Assembly: GCF_905475345.1 (NCBI RefSeq)
Contig: NC_066598.1
Location: 5,040,001 to 5,104,000 of the forward strand
From: Vespula vulgaris
Lineage: Eukaryota; Arthropoda; Insecta; Hymenoptera; Vespidae
Reading direction: 5' to 3'
Length of the DNA stretch: 64,000 bases
Of the stretch, positions 11,772-23,194 are shown one piece after another. Within the stretch, counting starts at the first letter, position 1, and each line of letters opens with the position of its first letter. The notes under the pieces are model-generated. The model searched no databases, was not told where the DNA came from, and saw only the letters and a program-made list of their open reading frames with translations. Made by a program: the position numbers and the translations under genes.

Positions 11772-14700
11772 TTTTTTTTTATATAAATAACTTTTATTTA
11801 AAAACTAACAGTAGTCGAAAAATTTTTGTAACAATAAAGTTCTACAAATAATCATACAAAAATAACAATCATATAATATTATGTAGTTCCTGCTTAATAG
11901 ACGTAACCTAATTTTTTATCATTATATGAAAAAATATATTTTCTTTATATGATACTTAGTCTCTGTTATCTTGTTATTCTATGCATATTGCATAATTTAT
12001 AATAAAGGTTATATCTAAGTGTAGGAAAAATGTTTGTTAGCTTTGTATTTTTTTTTTCTTTTTTTTTCTATTCAATTTTATAGGATATTTTATATATTCT
12101 TCATGAATGTTATATATTTTTTATATAAGACTTAGTCTGATAATTATCAAATTGTTTTCTTTCAAATATCTGTTCATTCGTAGCTAAAATCTTTATTTAT
12201 TATTCTTCTTAAGGTTTTTGGATCTTTAGCAGTTAACTAACCATGAAGTTTGTATATAGCTCATAGTAATAGAATTCTTTTATATTGATTCTAATAATAA
12301 ATATCAAGCGACGTCATAACTGATAATTTTAAGTGTATTAAGTATATGTATACTTACTTGTCTAGTGATCTCAACAATGTAAGATTCAAGGTCATTCAGT
12401 TGTTGTATTGTAAATTATTATCTTTATTAGTTTTAATGATATGTTCTTTGCACAAGAATATTCCTCTGAGATGAACTTAATATCTATATTTGATTGTAAG
12501 ACATTCAAGATAAAAGGATTAAATGTGATGTGCTATTTCTCAGATGATTCTCGTTTTACAAAATCTCATGATTAAGTAATTAGAGCTCAAAGTATATTTG
12601 TATACTATTCATAAAAAATAATTTGATTGTTCTTGTGTAAAACGTATTTACATTAAGATAATCGCGATTTTTCGTATTAATGCTAATACTCTTATAATGT
12701 CGAATATATTCAACAGATCCAGGTTTTTCTTTTGTTATGTGCTATTAAGGAACAAGGCATGAATGGCCTGTTCCAACTGCAGTGGCTTTATTACAATATG
12801 TAAAGCTATATCCATGGGATTAAAGCTTGATATTTCCTAACGATTCTCTTGCAGAAACAAAACAAAATTATCAATCAAAGTAATCACATTTATTTATCAG
12901 CACTAAGTATATCCTTTGGAATAAAACATCACCTTTCTTTGAATATTCTAAACGGATCAAAGTAAATACTAAAAAAAGATTATTCTTTTATGTATTCATC
13001 AAATAATATGCTATATGATACATTCCTCCCATCTGGTGTTATTCGAAGATATTTTTCATCATTCCACAACAGTGTTTGTTATTATCCAATGAAACATTCT
13101 TCGATAGGAACATGCACTTACTTTATCACTTCGTACTTCAGTCTCATTTATATAATCAAAGAAAGATTGATTAATTATAATATCGTTAAAAAAGTAGAAA
13201 AATTGTCGTTAAATATTGTAACCATATATTAATATTGCTTAATCAAACCCGTTAAATTTAATTGTTGAGACATAATTATTTTATATCTTCGCGCTAATCA
13301 TATGTCGCGCAGTGCTTTCATAGGAATCTACCGTGAAGTATTCGCAACTTAACTTATTTTACACATGGAAATTGTAATGTCTACTTCGGAATATAACTAT
13401 ATACATTATTAGATAGTTCATGTTAAAACAACAAAAAATAAAGATGCATTACACAAAGACAGTCGGCACATGCCCAGTCTTCAAGAAAGGTATTAAGGTG
13501 GTTCATCATCTTTTGTTCGAAGAGTATGTGACTTCAACGATAGGCGTGGACAAAATATGAATTATATATAATATTATGCGTCTATCGTATCGATATATAA
13601 GTTTGTGGTTTCCCTTCACACGTACATAACAATTGGTTTCGTGTGAGTAAAGTAAGTAGTCTAGTAGACCGTGAAGTTGCATTTTTCAATCTCTCATATA
13701 TATCTTGTTTTTGATAGAAGCTGTGCGTTTTGCAGTGATCCGTGCTAAATACGACATCGGTACGTATTTGTTTCACGATAAACGCATAGAAAATAATAAA
13801 AATAATTGACATATAAGAATTAATATATAAATTTGTGACAAAGAATAGGATTTTGTCGAATGTTTTTTTAAAAATAATTAGTGAATACTTATATATTATA
13901 TTATTTTATAATATACAAAGAATATTTTACATTATACAAACAATATGAAGTGAACTACAGGGGAAACTATAACTCTAGTAAAAAATAGCTCTAGTAAAAA
14001 AATTTCGTAGATAATGTGGAAACGAACTCCTGTTTTGATCTTTATTAAAAATAATATATAAGGTATATGTTTACGGATTATTAATTTTGAAAAAATAATC
14101 GACAAATATTTATGTATTTTTCTTCAAACAAAATTATACTGTTGCTACGTCTCATAGTAGCACAGAACATCGCAAAATTCACATCAGCCATGAGTATAGG
14201 AAATAAATATAAGGGATCGGATAGTAACACCTTATTAAATTATTAAATAAAAAAAAAATTAGTTCATTATTTTCATTTACATTGATACAATAAAAAAGAA
14301 ATCACCGAAATAATCATTTAGCCTTGAACTTACGATTCTCGAATTACAAATCTAGATACTTGTCAATGTGCTACACATTGCTTATAGAATTTTTATCTTT
14401 TTAGTTTATAAAATTCAAAAGAAACTACAGATTTTTCCAAAATAGAACAATATTTTAGACATTCGGATCTATTGACATGAACAATTGAACACGTATTTCC
14501 TTATTTTTGCCATAGAATCATTATTTGTCCAAAGCTCATTATGAATTACTGTAGCTTCTCGGTGCGAGCATCGTGAAACGCATTTCTTTGCGTTGGAAAT
14601 GTTCAGAAAATCTGAACATTAGCTGTATTTACGTACAAAAGTAAGCAGGCAATCGCTAATTCACAGAAGCAAACATACTTCATTTAACTCTGTATATGAA

Positions 14701-14814
14701 AATAAGTTAACGAGGGTACGAGATTCTTCTCCTTTAACGCAAATTTCGAGAGGCGCCACAGTACTAAACCTCCTTTTCGTGAAAATGTTGAAAACAGCAT
14801 TTATGTCATCAATG
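11772..14814. other. AT-rich DNA without a recognised gene
   Basis: No supported gene. Around 12720-13232 short interrupted frames look coding-like (for example PTAVALLQYVKLYPWD near 12770), but no family was recognised. A 26-bp imperfect hairpin, GGAACAAGGC...GGCCTGTTCC, sits at about 12749-12774. The rest is AT-rich with no structure seen. Confidence 0.5.
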
Positions 14815-15075
14815 AGAATAGAAGTAATCTTGATCAATTTTTATGAATAAGGTCTCATTTTAAAGCGGAAGGTTTAATCTAAGACAATACTTTTTTGAAT
14901 TTTTGAAAAAACATTTGTGCATAAACTATTTTCGAAAAAATCATTTTTTAACACGATTTTTTTCAGAGAAAATAAAGCTTTGTCGAAAACTCGTACAAGT
15001 AGGGTCTTAAGATAAACCTTCGTCTTTAAAATGAGATTTTGTTTGTCAAAATCAAGAATTACACTTGTTCTTATT
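14815..15075. mobile_element. Fold-back / MITE-like element
   Basis: About 260 bp fold back on themselves. TCTCATTTTAAAGCGGAAGG near 14850 is answered by CCTTCGTCTTTAAAATGAGA near 15020. Outside this, TAATCTTGAT is answered by ATCAAGAATTA. The inner arms are more diverged. There is no coding capacity, and target-site duplications were not identified. It could be a non-autonomous DNA transposon; the superfamily is unknown. Confidence 0.5.
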
Positions 15076-15497
15076 GATGGAATATACCATTATAAGAACA
15101 GGAGTGATGAACACAATTAACCAAAAGGAAAGTACAATATTTAAAATAATTCCTATTACTATTAAATAAAAGATACATAACAGGTTATCAAACAGAATAT
15201 ATGGGAAAGAAATATTTATATGTTAAACGTGTAATTCATTTCATCGATTATCTTCCATAAGAGACGAATTAATTATTAGGATATTGTTGATGTCTCGACA
15301 TGTTAATAATGAGTCTATTAGGATATAGATACGGGAATATTTTAGATAATGTGTATCCTATTTGTTTGGCTTTTTCAAAGTATGTTGGTTATGGGTATAG
15401 GATGTCTGGCAATAGATTTCTTAAATAGTTACTTCTTTAACAAAACGATTCCTATGTAGGTTTATTATATGAAGTGTTGATTTGATTAAATAATTGG
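15076..15497. other. AT-rich DNA, nothing recognised
   Basis: Sequence between the fold-back element and the LINE reverse-transcriptase remnant. The proximal end of the LINE may begin here, but no motif supports it. Confidence 0.4.
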
Positions 15498-16085
15498 TCA
15501 TTTCTGTAATATTTTGTATAGTTTGATTCTTTTGTCATAAACAGTGTTAGGCAAACTTGGAGGCAGTACTTGTATTTGTTTGATTAGAATTGTTACGTGA
15601 ATATAAATCGCAGTATTATCAGTAAAATGTTCTGTTTTACTTTTGGGAATGATAGGTAAATCATTGACATATATATTAAGTAGTTTTGATCCTATTACTG
15701 ATCCTTGAGGGATCATTTTACTAAGGGTGCATCCCTGGTTTAATTTTGCATTTGCTTGATTTATTTCCATTTACTACGATTCTTAAATATGAGCAATTAA
15801 TCTTATAATTGAATTTGGATATTTATATCTTATCATTTTTCAGATCTAGGCCTTGTTTTTTTTATATCTAATAATAGAAGTATAGTTATATTTCTTTGAT
15901 TAAAATATGTGCTATCATTATTGATAATCTGTAATGATACGTTTGATTATTTCACGTTTATTCAATTTTTTAAAAATTATATTTTTCATCAATTTATTCA
16001 TTGATGGAAATAGGCTTATTATCCTACAACTTCCTAGATCCGTTGTCCTTTTGCATGGTTTGCATATAGAAATGACTAAGTCTCT
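15498..16085 (-). pseudogene. Jockey-type LINE reverse transcriptase remnant
   Basis: On the minus strand the finger region reads roughly CKKDNGSRKL and then a broken version of the KPISLLPSMSKLMEK-type block. Further on come QGSVIGSKLLNIYVNDLPII and HFTDNTAIYI, which are RT motif B and the degenerate catalytic block. The FADD aspartates are changed to TDN, so catalysis is lost. Several stops and shifts occur. Only the core RT survives. The Jockey-like assignment comes from motif style and from ORF1 debris nearby at 17570-18010 on the same strand. Confidence 0.7.
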
Positions 16086-16129
16086 TTTCTAGTTTTGAGG
16101 AAAGTATGACAGTTTAAGTGAGTGGTTGA

Positions 16130-16480
16130 TGAGATACATAGAATCCAACAATTCTGTAAAATATTTAGAAATGCATCTTGATCCTAAACTTACTTATAGA
16201 ACACACATTAATCAAATTATATGTAGTACAAAATAAAATAGAACAAATATTTCAGACTAATACTATCAAAGACTAATACACCAGAACCATACAGAATCGG
16301 GTCTATTCTACTTTTTTGATTATGTTAAACGATTAGTTACCTCTTTTTATAAATCACAATTTGGATACAATATCCTTACCAAGAACATGATTAAAATTAA
16401 AAGGCATAATTGGCCCTTTAAAATAACAAATTGCTCTATCAAGCCCTTGAGTTATTCAATGAAGTTATTCAGAAAAGTGG
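16130..16480 (+). pseudogene. LINE RT C-terminal (thumb) remnant, opposite strand
   Basis: NNSVKYLEMHLDPKLTYRTH followed by INQII is the block just after the RT palm in Jockey-type LINEs (VKYLGVHLD...LTW..HI in intact members). A stop follows at once, and later frames are interrupted. It runs opposite to the RT remnant that ends at 16085, so two insertions or an inversion must be involved. Confidence 0.6.
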
Positions 16481-17569
16481 TAAAACTCAGATTATTTATT
16501 CTCATTATATACTATACATTTACACATAGATAGGAAACCATAAAAGAAACTTCCGATCGAAGATCTCGTAATTTTTCCTATACTCAGATGTAACTATTAT
16601 TATGAATTACACAATATGCACCAAATATGAAAATGCAACAAAGACTGAATACCATAGATGGAAAATAAATATTTTTTTCATATAAGGCAAAAGCTATATT
16701 GATATTTTGATATTTTTGTTTTGCAATACTAATTAAATGATATCGTTTTTAAGAAAGTAGATTTAGATAAAAATATTACCTCTGAATATATCTGTTTAAA
16801 ATTAAGTAATAAGTCTAATATAGTAGCAATATAATAGCCCAGTAGATAATATTGCATATAAGAATCTAAACAACTTACTCAATGTTGGAGATAATATCTT
16901 ATATGTAGAGAATCTTAATGCCAAGTATATAAATCTGAATTATATTCAGAACAATAGAAATCACACAGTTTATAAGTATTCTCTTAAAAATAATTGTAGT
17001 ATAATATTTCCAAGTGAGCCAACTTGTTAATAACATAACTTCCATCACTATAGAGAAAGACTTAGTCAAAAATGTTACAACATTAGCAGATTTTACAATA
17101 CGTACGAATAAAACTCAGACCGTTACTCAGTATTCTTCATGATAGATACTCACCATTACAGAAATAATGTCATGAAAAATATATGATTTCGCTACTGCTG
17201 ATAGGGATAACTACAGAGAATTATGAAATGACAATATACGTATTACACGTAAAATAAACACAATGAATGACCTAAAAAGGAGAAAACAAAGCTTCATCAA
17301 CATATTATAAGAAGTTATTGTAGACACAATACAGTTAAAATCACAAAATAAAAAAAGATTGGGGACAGATTACCATGTGATGTCATTACTCTAATAAAAA
17401 TTATTATTTTATTTTTACTAGCATATTTTAAACAGGCTGAATCAGTATAATAATTTGTTGTTGCATGCCTGTACTTCTGACATCTGTGACATTGAGAAAT
17501 TCTTTACTTTGTAGTATAATTTTCCAAAAAGATATTGGTATGATATAGGTATCTTATCTTATTTCTAAG
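16481..17569. other. AT-rich DNA, possible LINE debris
   Basis: No clear motif. Short interrupted frames around 17030-17400 may be further remnants of the + strand LINE, but this could not be established. Confidence 0.35.
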
Positions 17570-18010
17570 TTGATCAAAGTTGATAAAATTGAATTTCTAC
17601 TGAAATTTTGGCCATAAACAGGGCTCTGTATTTTTCATAAGATTCATATTATTGAATTCGAACCTTAATATCTCTAGCTGTTTAATTATGAGGTTTGTTC
17701 TGTTGCTTTGTGAAGATCTTTAATTACAAAGGTTTTCTACTTTTGTAATCTTCTTTTGTAAGTGTGAATATCTTTATATTTGTGTCTTGAAAATATTTCT
17801 TCAGTGTACTGAGTCTCTTTATGTTGTGGCGAAGATTTCTGTTTTTCTCCGATAGTATTTTATATAAAACTTGTCTATATAAAATAATACTGTTGTATAT
17901 TAGCATATTTATCAATTTGATACGAGTTTCTATATTACCATGCAACACTAGTAGGGGTAACCTCTTTGTGACTGTTGCTGGGTTTGGCCCAGATTTTTGT
18001 TCATTTATAT
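17570..18010 (-). pseudogene. Jockey-type LINE ORF1 (gag-like) remnant
   Basis: The minus strand reads LHGNIETRIKLINML, then KKYFQDTNIKIFTLTKEDYK, and after a frame break VIKDLHKATEQ, IIKQLEILRFE and LMKNTEP. This is the order of the Jockey ORF1 region before the zinc knuckles: a P-P-P-I.LHG-like block, a FHTYT.K-like block, then a VLKGL...EEI..EL..LGF-like block. The knuckles themselves were not seen. With the RT remnant at 15498-16085 on the same strand it could be one element, broken by the opposite-strand piece between. Confidence 0.6.
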
Positions 18011-18508
18011 TTCCTTGAATGCTTTTGTTTTAACATTTTCTTTGTGAATCAATTTCAGTGTCTATTTCCATTTTTTATTCACTTTCATCTAATAATATAT
18101 CAAATTTGTTTAATGTATTATTTATCTCTCTTTTCTATCTTCTTGACGTTTCATTCTTTAGTTGAAGAATTTACTTTGAGTAATGAGCTCAATTAATAGG
18201 AAATTTACTTTGAGTAATTAGATCTTCATTTCTACTTTTGTTTGGTATAATGTTGATGAGCTTATGTTTTCCATTGTTTGCCTAGGTAGACGTTTGATTT
18301 TTTTATATTAAAGTTAGGATTAGCTTTTGTATTTATTTCTATTGTTCTATCAGTTATAGTAATATCAAATATATTATTATTTATTACTTCTAATGTTGTG
18401 ATTAAATGCATTGACACTAGTTAAGTCAGTGTTATGCTATGTAATACTTTTTATTATGTATTAATAATTTAACTATATCATATGCTGCTCATCGAACAAC
18501 GATTGCAA
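18011..18508. other. AT-rich DNA, nothing recognised
   Basis: T-rich sequence that may be the 5' part of the LINE ORF1. No motif supports this. Confidence 0.35.
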
Positions 18509-18554
18509 GAGAATCGGACGAGAAGTATTATAACAACGTGGTATGATCGTTAAA
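18509..18554 (-). pseudogene. 5S rRNA 5'-fragment
   Basis: The + strand reads AATCGGACGAGAAGTATTAT followed by AACAACGTGGTATGATCGTT. It aligns with the first 42 or so nucleotides of the 5S gene at 11297-11413 in the same orientation, with a few substitutions. It includes the CGTTGTTA variant. The internal promoter is absent. Confidence 0.75.
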
Positions 18555-19549
18555 TGGAAGAGTTACTTTTTCTATGGATTTTTTCTATGGTTTTAAAGTT
18601 TTGTGGTCATAGCTCATTTGAAAGATAAAGGTTTTTTTCACATAAGATTATTATTTTCGATTTTTGAGAAATATTGTTTTCTTTACAAAAATTTTATCTA
18701 AAAAATGAGTAACTTTTAAAAGTAATTTTCAGGCATATAAAACATATCTTGAAAATCGAAGACAATGGCTCCCGGAAAAAAGGAAGAGAAAGAAAGGAAG
18801 AAAAAAAAGAATTCGGCATGATCCGTAGCTCCCTGATGTTACGTAGATATTTATATGTCTTTTATTTGTAAGTCTTTATATTATAAATTCTTGCTGGTCA
18901 TATGTTTTATCTGATTTTATCCGATTTTGGTGATCGAGGGTTCTATTCGAAAGAAAAAGGTTTTTTCTCGAGATGATCATTTTTTCAAGACAGCACGTCT
19001 GTATGGATGATGCATTGAATGGTCTCCAAATTCAGGTGGCATTACTGGCATTTGTCAATGTTTATTGTCTGTTCTTTGACGATCTATTTTTCGTTGTTCT
19101 TAGTATCGGTAACTTGATCCTATATAGCGATGAAGAAACTATCAAATTCCATAGAGGTATATCACGTTTAGCGCTTCTTTGTTAACATATTCCCCAATTG
19201 AAATCGTCTTTCTTTGAGCCAAAAAGTTCCTTTCTGTAGTCTGATTCATGTAGAGTGCTATGATATCTGTTATAGGTTTCATACTTATCATGAACCTCAT
19301 ATTTCTTATTATTACAATTATTACTATGTTCGTTTAAATACCTCCAGCGTTTCATCAGTCGAGATAGTTTTAATAGACAGGCTGTTGACGAATCTTCAGA
19401 TATTGCTATTGTATGTATATTATTAATTTAAGAATTTCCCATGTTTTCACATGGTTTTAAATATATTTTTAAACACGTGCTATTTCATATGTTTTTAAAA
19501 TAATTGCTTTTTAAATTATAGTATGTATACTATGTTTTAAACTGAGCAG
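18555..19549. other. No recognised gene
   Basis: AT-rich DNA. A purine-rich stretch lies at about 18778-18812. A slightly more GC-rich segment at about 18970-19160 has an open frame on the + strand, but it is unlike any family known to me. Confidence 0.4.
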
Positions 19550-20800
19550 AGTTAGATGCTATCTGAACGAATATGGGCCGATTCCATTGGCCGAGATAAT
19601 AAATGATATTATCATTACTTCTTTTTGTTGTCGTATTCTCTGAACTTCTATTTTCAATTGGATATATTTTTCTATTTTCTTTTTATATTTTGTTAATATA
19701 TTTGTATCATTTAGTATTTATATATTTACAAATTTAGTGATTTTTTGTTTTTTATCTGGTAGTGTAATATCTAATCTGTTATGCGGTATGGTTTTGTTTG
19801 TTTATATAATTCTACCCCAGTATGGTACGTAGTTTTTGTTTTCAATTATTGTCCATAGTCTAGTATAGTGTGTTGTCCGGATTTAAGTTGTATTTTTCCC
19901 CTATTGTCTGGTAAATTATTTTCCTCCTAGTATATTTCTTGTATATTTGCTGCTATTAGTTTATTTTTGCTATTATACAGTCTATCGTTTTTGTGTTTGA
20001 TGATATTTCTCTTAAGTCATACAAAAGGTACGGATTTTACGATTGTTTTTTAAGGTTTTCAGATTAATAAATAAAATGTATCTCAGATGAACAATAGCGA
20101 TCTCCGAAAATGTCGATAATTTGGATGATAGTCTTTAAATTATTATTTGCAAGAATTGCAAATAGTCTCTTAACGTTGTCTCTATTATTATACATTTCCT
20201 CTAATTTCTTATTGTTTTTATCGGCAATTATTTGGTCTTGCAATTACCTAGCTATTATGAAGCCATCTGTTCTTGGGAATAGTTCATATTTTTGCAAAAA
20301 TTCGTTAGATTTTTACTGATGTTATTGTCGTTGGCATTTTTATAATACTTTTCATGTATTAGTTTCCTTGACCATGTTATTTTTTTCTGTCGATTTATGT
20401 TCTATATATCCGGTACAACTTACTAACGAATAGATAACTAAGATAGGTTTAGTTTACCCTTTTTCTATTTCTTCTATTGTATTATGTAATTACGTAAATA
20501 TGTTCTGTTTTCTAAAGTATTTGCTTAGCATGTCTATTTGTCTTCTGTCTACTAAATCTTTCACATCTTTTACATCTATCAATCTTTTATTACATGCTAT
20601 CTAAATTCTTTTACTAAATTTTAAATCTGTATATCTATCAATCTTCTTTCTCCTTCTTTTTTGCTGATCGTTATCCTTTCTGTGCATAAATTGGACTGTA
20701 ATTGGCTATTTTTCATTTTATTGTTATTTTTATTATTATTAAGTATTATTATTCTTATTATTATTATTACAATTACCATTGTCATATGATTATATCTTGA
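19550..20800 (-). pseudogene. LINE C-terminal region remnant
   Basis: On the minus strand, near 20680, ISKKEGERRLIDI resembles the post-RT block of LINE polyproteins. Downstream come WGRII.TNKTIPHNRLDI, then NDTNILTKYKKKIEKYIQLK with IEVQRI, and near the end ISANGIGPYS. In intact elements these correspond to the NRPDI...IDIA.PND.NI...K...Y..L..E..R and V...GALG.IP blocks. Stops interrupt it at several points. The clade is uncertain; it differs from the Jockey-like pieces upstream. Confidence 0.6.
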
Positions 20801-21337
20801 GCAGGCCCAAAAATTGATTCCTACTTTTCAACAGTTACTCGCTTTCTCTTTTCCTTTCCAATTTTCTCTTCCACGTATGTTTTTTATTCACATTTTTAAG
20901 AAATCTGCGAGATATACCTTCCTAATTACAGTTCTTAAAAATCTACTCTTGAACTTTAAAAACCATCTCTTCAATTGCCATTTACAATAATGTACTTACA
21001 CATTCCAACGAACAAGTTCTTGAGTTATTTACTGTATTTGGAGATTAACTCTTATTCCTTGCCTTGGTTATATTTGAATCTGTCATGTAATGTTGGTTTG
21101 AATTAAAAAATGGCATATATGTAACTTGGTAACCTTCTCCAACGATTTTTGCCTCGATTTTAGTAATTCGTTAGTATTAGTTACCTATGATACCGTTTAT
21201 TTTCTCATAGCACGAAGATAATTTTTGTAAAAGTGAACATGGCTATATGTGCTCTACTGTATCTGTTTAGACATCATCTTCTGCTAACCAAAGATGTCCA
21301 TCAGTTCGTACAAAAAATATGAATCTTAGATTTGTTT
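20801..21337. other. AT-rich DNA, nothing recognised
   Basis: Between the LINE remnant and the piggyBac left end. It begins with a TTATTA-rich simple tract at about 20725-20775. Confidence 0.4.
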
Positions 21338-22935
21338 TTAACACTAACCGTACCAAGTCCGGTCAATTGACCGATTCACGATTTCATTGTGAATTTATAT
21401 GTTTATATTATTTTTTCCGTTCATCATCAACTATCTGTAAATTCTTAGATTCTCTGATTAATCAATTTCTCAACTTCGGTTTTTTGTTTCTTTTGTTACT
21501 ATTGAGAAAAATTCAGCACCCCCTTTTCTTACCATGACCAGTCATTTGATCGATGTACAAATTTTGTATTATTTTCTAAATTTTTCTACTTGGGATCTTA
21601 TCTCTGGACTTAAGTATCACAAACTATAGATAGTTGCATATATCTTAACATGATTTTGCTCTAATTTTACATGTAATGAACAGATTTATTGAGAATAATC
21701 AAAATAGTTACAAGCCCGGTATGAATCTGACTGTTGATAAGCAACTATTTCCTACAAAAGTAAGATGTAAATATACACACTACATGGTATATATAAGTAA
21801 GTCTGATAAACTTGGCATCAAGTTCTGATTAGCATCGGACGGCAACAGTATATACATTATAAGGAGTTTTCCATATTTGGGAAAAGAAGAATCCCGATCG
21901 TCGTCAATACCATTCAGTAAATTTGTTGTCCTCAAAATAGTTGAACCAAAGTAGTTGAATTTACTTGATGTTGGAGAAATATTACGACGGACAACATTTT
22001 CACAAGCGCATTACTGGCGACAAAATTATTGATAAAACAAACAATATTATTTGGGACTATACGGAGTAATAAAAGAGAATTGTCCCAGCTAGCAAAATCA
22101 GCCAAAGACGAATTGGAACATTTCTCAACAGTACTTTATAAAACAAATAATTGTACTCTAACAATTCATAAATCTAAACCAGCCAAAAAAGTTACAATAC
22201 TAAGTTCAAAGCATAAAAGAATAAAAATCAATAACGACAGAAAGCGAATACCTGCAACAGTTGCATATTATAACAAAACCCAAATTCGGCGATCAAATGG
22301 CAAGAAAGTACAGCGTCAAATCAAAATCTTATAGATGGCCTGTACAAGTTTCTTTCAACATACTTGATTCGATTGGTATAAATGCATGGATCCTTTATAA
22401 AGAAACAAGTAGACAAAATATATCCAGACAACAATTTCTACTACAAATAGCAGAAGAGCTAATCGAAGAATATCACGAATTTCTCCAAGAAGAAAAAGAA
22501 GACTTACAAGGAACATTGAGTGGTCAAGGCAATATTTCGCATTCGCAAAAAACATGTCAGATACGATTGTGCAAAGAAAATAAAACAACTAAAGCTTGTA
22601 TAATTTGTGAAAAATATGTTTATGGTAAATGTATAAAGAAGTATTCATTTGCAAAAATGGCACTAAATAAATTAAATCCATCCTTCATTTATTTCTAAGT
22701 AAAATAAACACTGCCACTATGATCTTCTGTTTATGTTATATATCCTGTGTATGATATATATATAAACGAAAATATGAGTTGTTATTTTATTATTATTTAA
22801 AAGTTACGTTGTAAACATTATTTCTTACAATAAATTGACAATTCCAGTCGAAAGAAACATTTATTACGTAAAATTTGTATATCGGTTAAATGACCGGTTA
22901 TGGTGAGAATCGGTATATCGAAATGCCGGGACGCT
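21338..22935 (+). mobile_element. Broken piggyBac-type DNA transposon
   Basis: A candidate left end is a TTAA target tetranucleotide at 21338-21341 followed by CACTAACCGTACC. Inverted subterminal repeats are seen: CCATGACCAGTCATTTGATC at about 21533 mirrors GGTTAAATGACCGGTTATGG at about 22886-22905. The same GGTCAATTGACC-like motif recurs near the left end. The right end is probably near 22935, but no clear matching TTAA is visible. The transposase inside is truncated and frameshifted, so the copy cannot move by itself. Confidence 0.6.
21690..22698 (+). pseudogene. piggyBac transposase, N-terminally truncated and frameshifted
   Basis: Translation in three successive frames gives piggyBac blocks in the correct order. 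NLTVDKQLFPTKVRCKYT (about 21730) is followed by FPYLGKEESR (about 21870). Next come RSNKRELSQLAKSAKDELEH (22029-22334 frame) and LSSKHKRIKI. The 22261-22698 frame holds DQMARKYSVKSKSYRWPVQV, INAWILYKE and a Cys-rich tail with CQIRLC, CIICEK and YGKC, the C-terminal zinc finger of PGBD-type transposases. The N-terminal half is missing. The DVVD catalytic segment between the last two frames is lost in a deletion or shift, so it is inactive. Confidence 0.85.
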
Positions 22936-23194
22936 AATTTTTATTGTTTTTAGACTCCTTCGTTCTTTCTCTTTCTCGCTAAATTTGCATATATGATTAT
23001 AAGAAAAAATATTTTCTGTTTTTATTCACGATAAATACTATATAATAAACGCTGATTTTAAAAATAATTTTATGATTGTAAACTGATAATAACATATTTA
23101 ATTGTACACTGATAAAAAACGACACACACACACACACACAATGATATACATATACATATATATATTATTATTATATAATAATAATAAAACTGAC
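22936..23194. other. AT-rich spacer with (CA)n tract
   Basis: Includes (CA)10 at about 23122-23141 and TATA/ATT simple sequence before the palindrome. Confidence 0.5.

Noticed and set aside
12990..13232. An 80-codon frame as a gene
   Set aside because: No recognisable family, AT-driven composition and no supporting signals. It is left as an unassigned decayed region.
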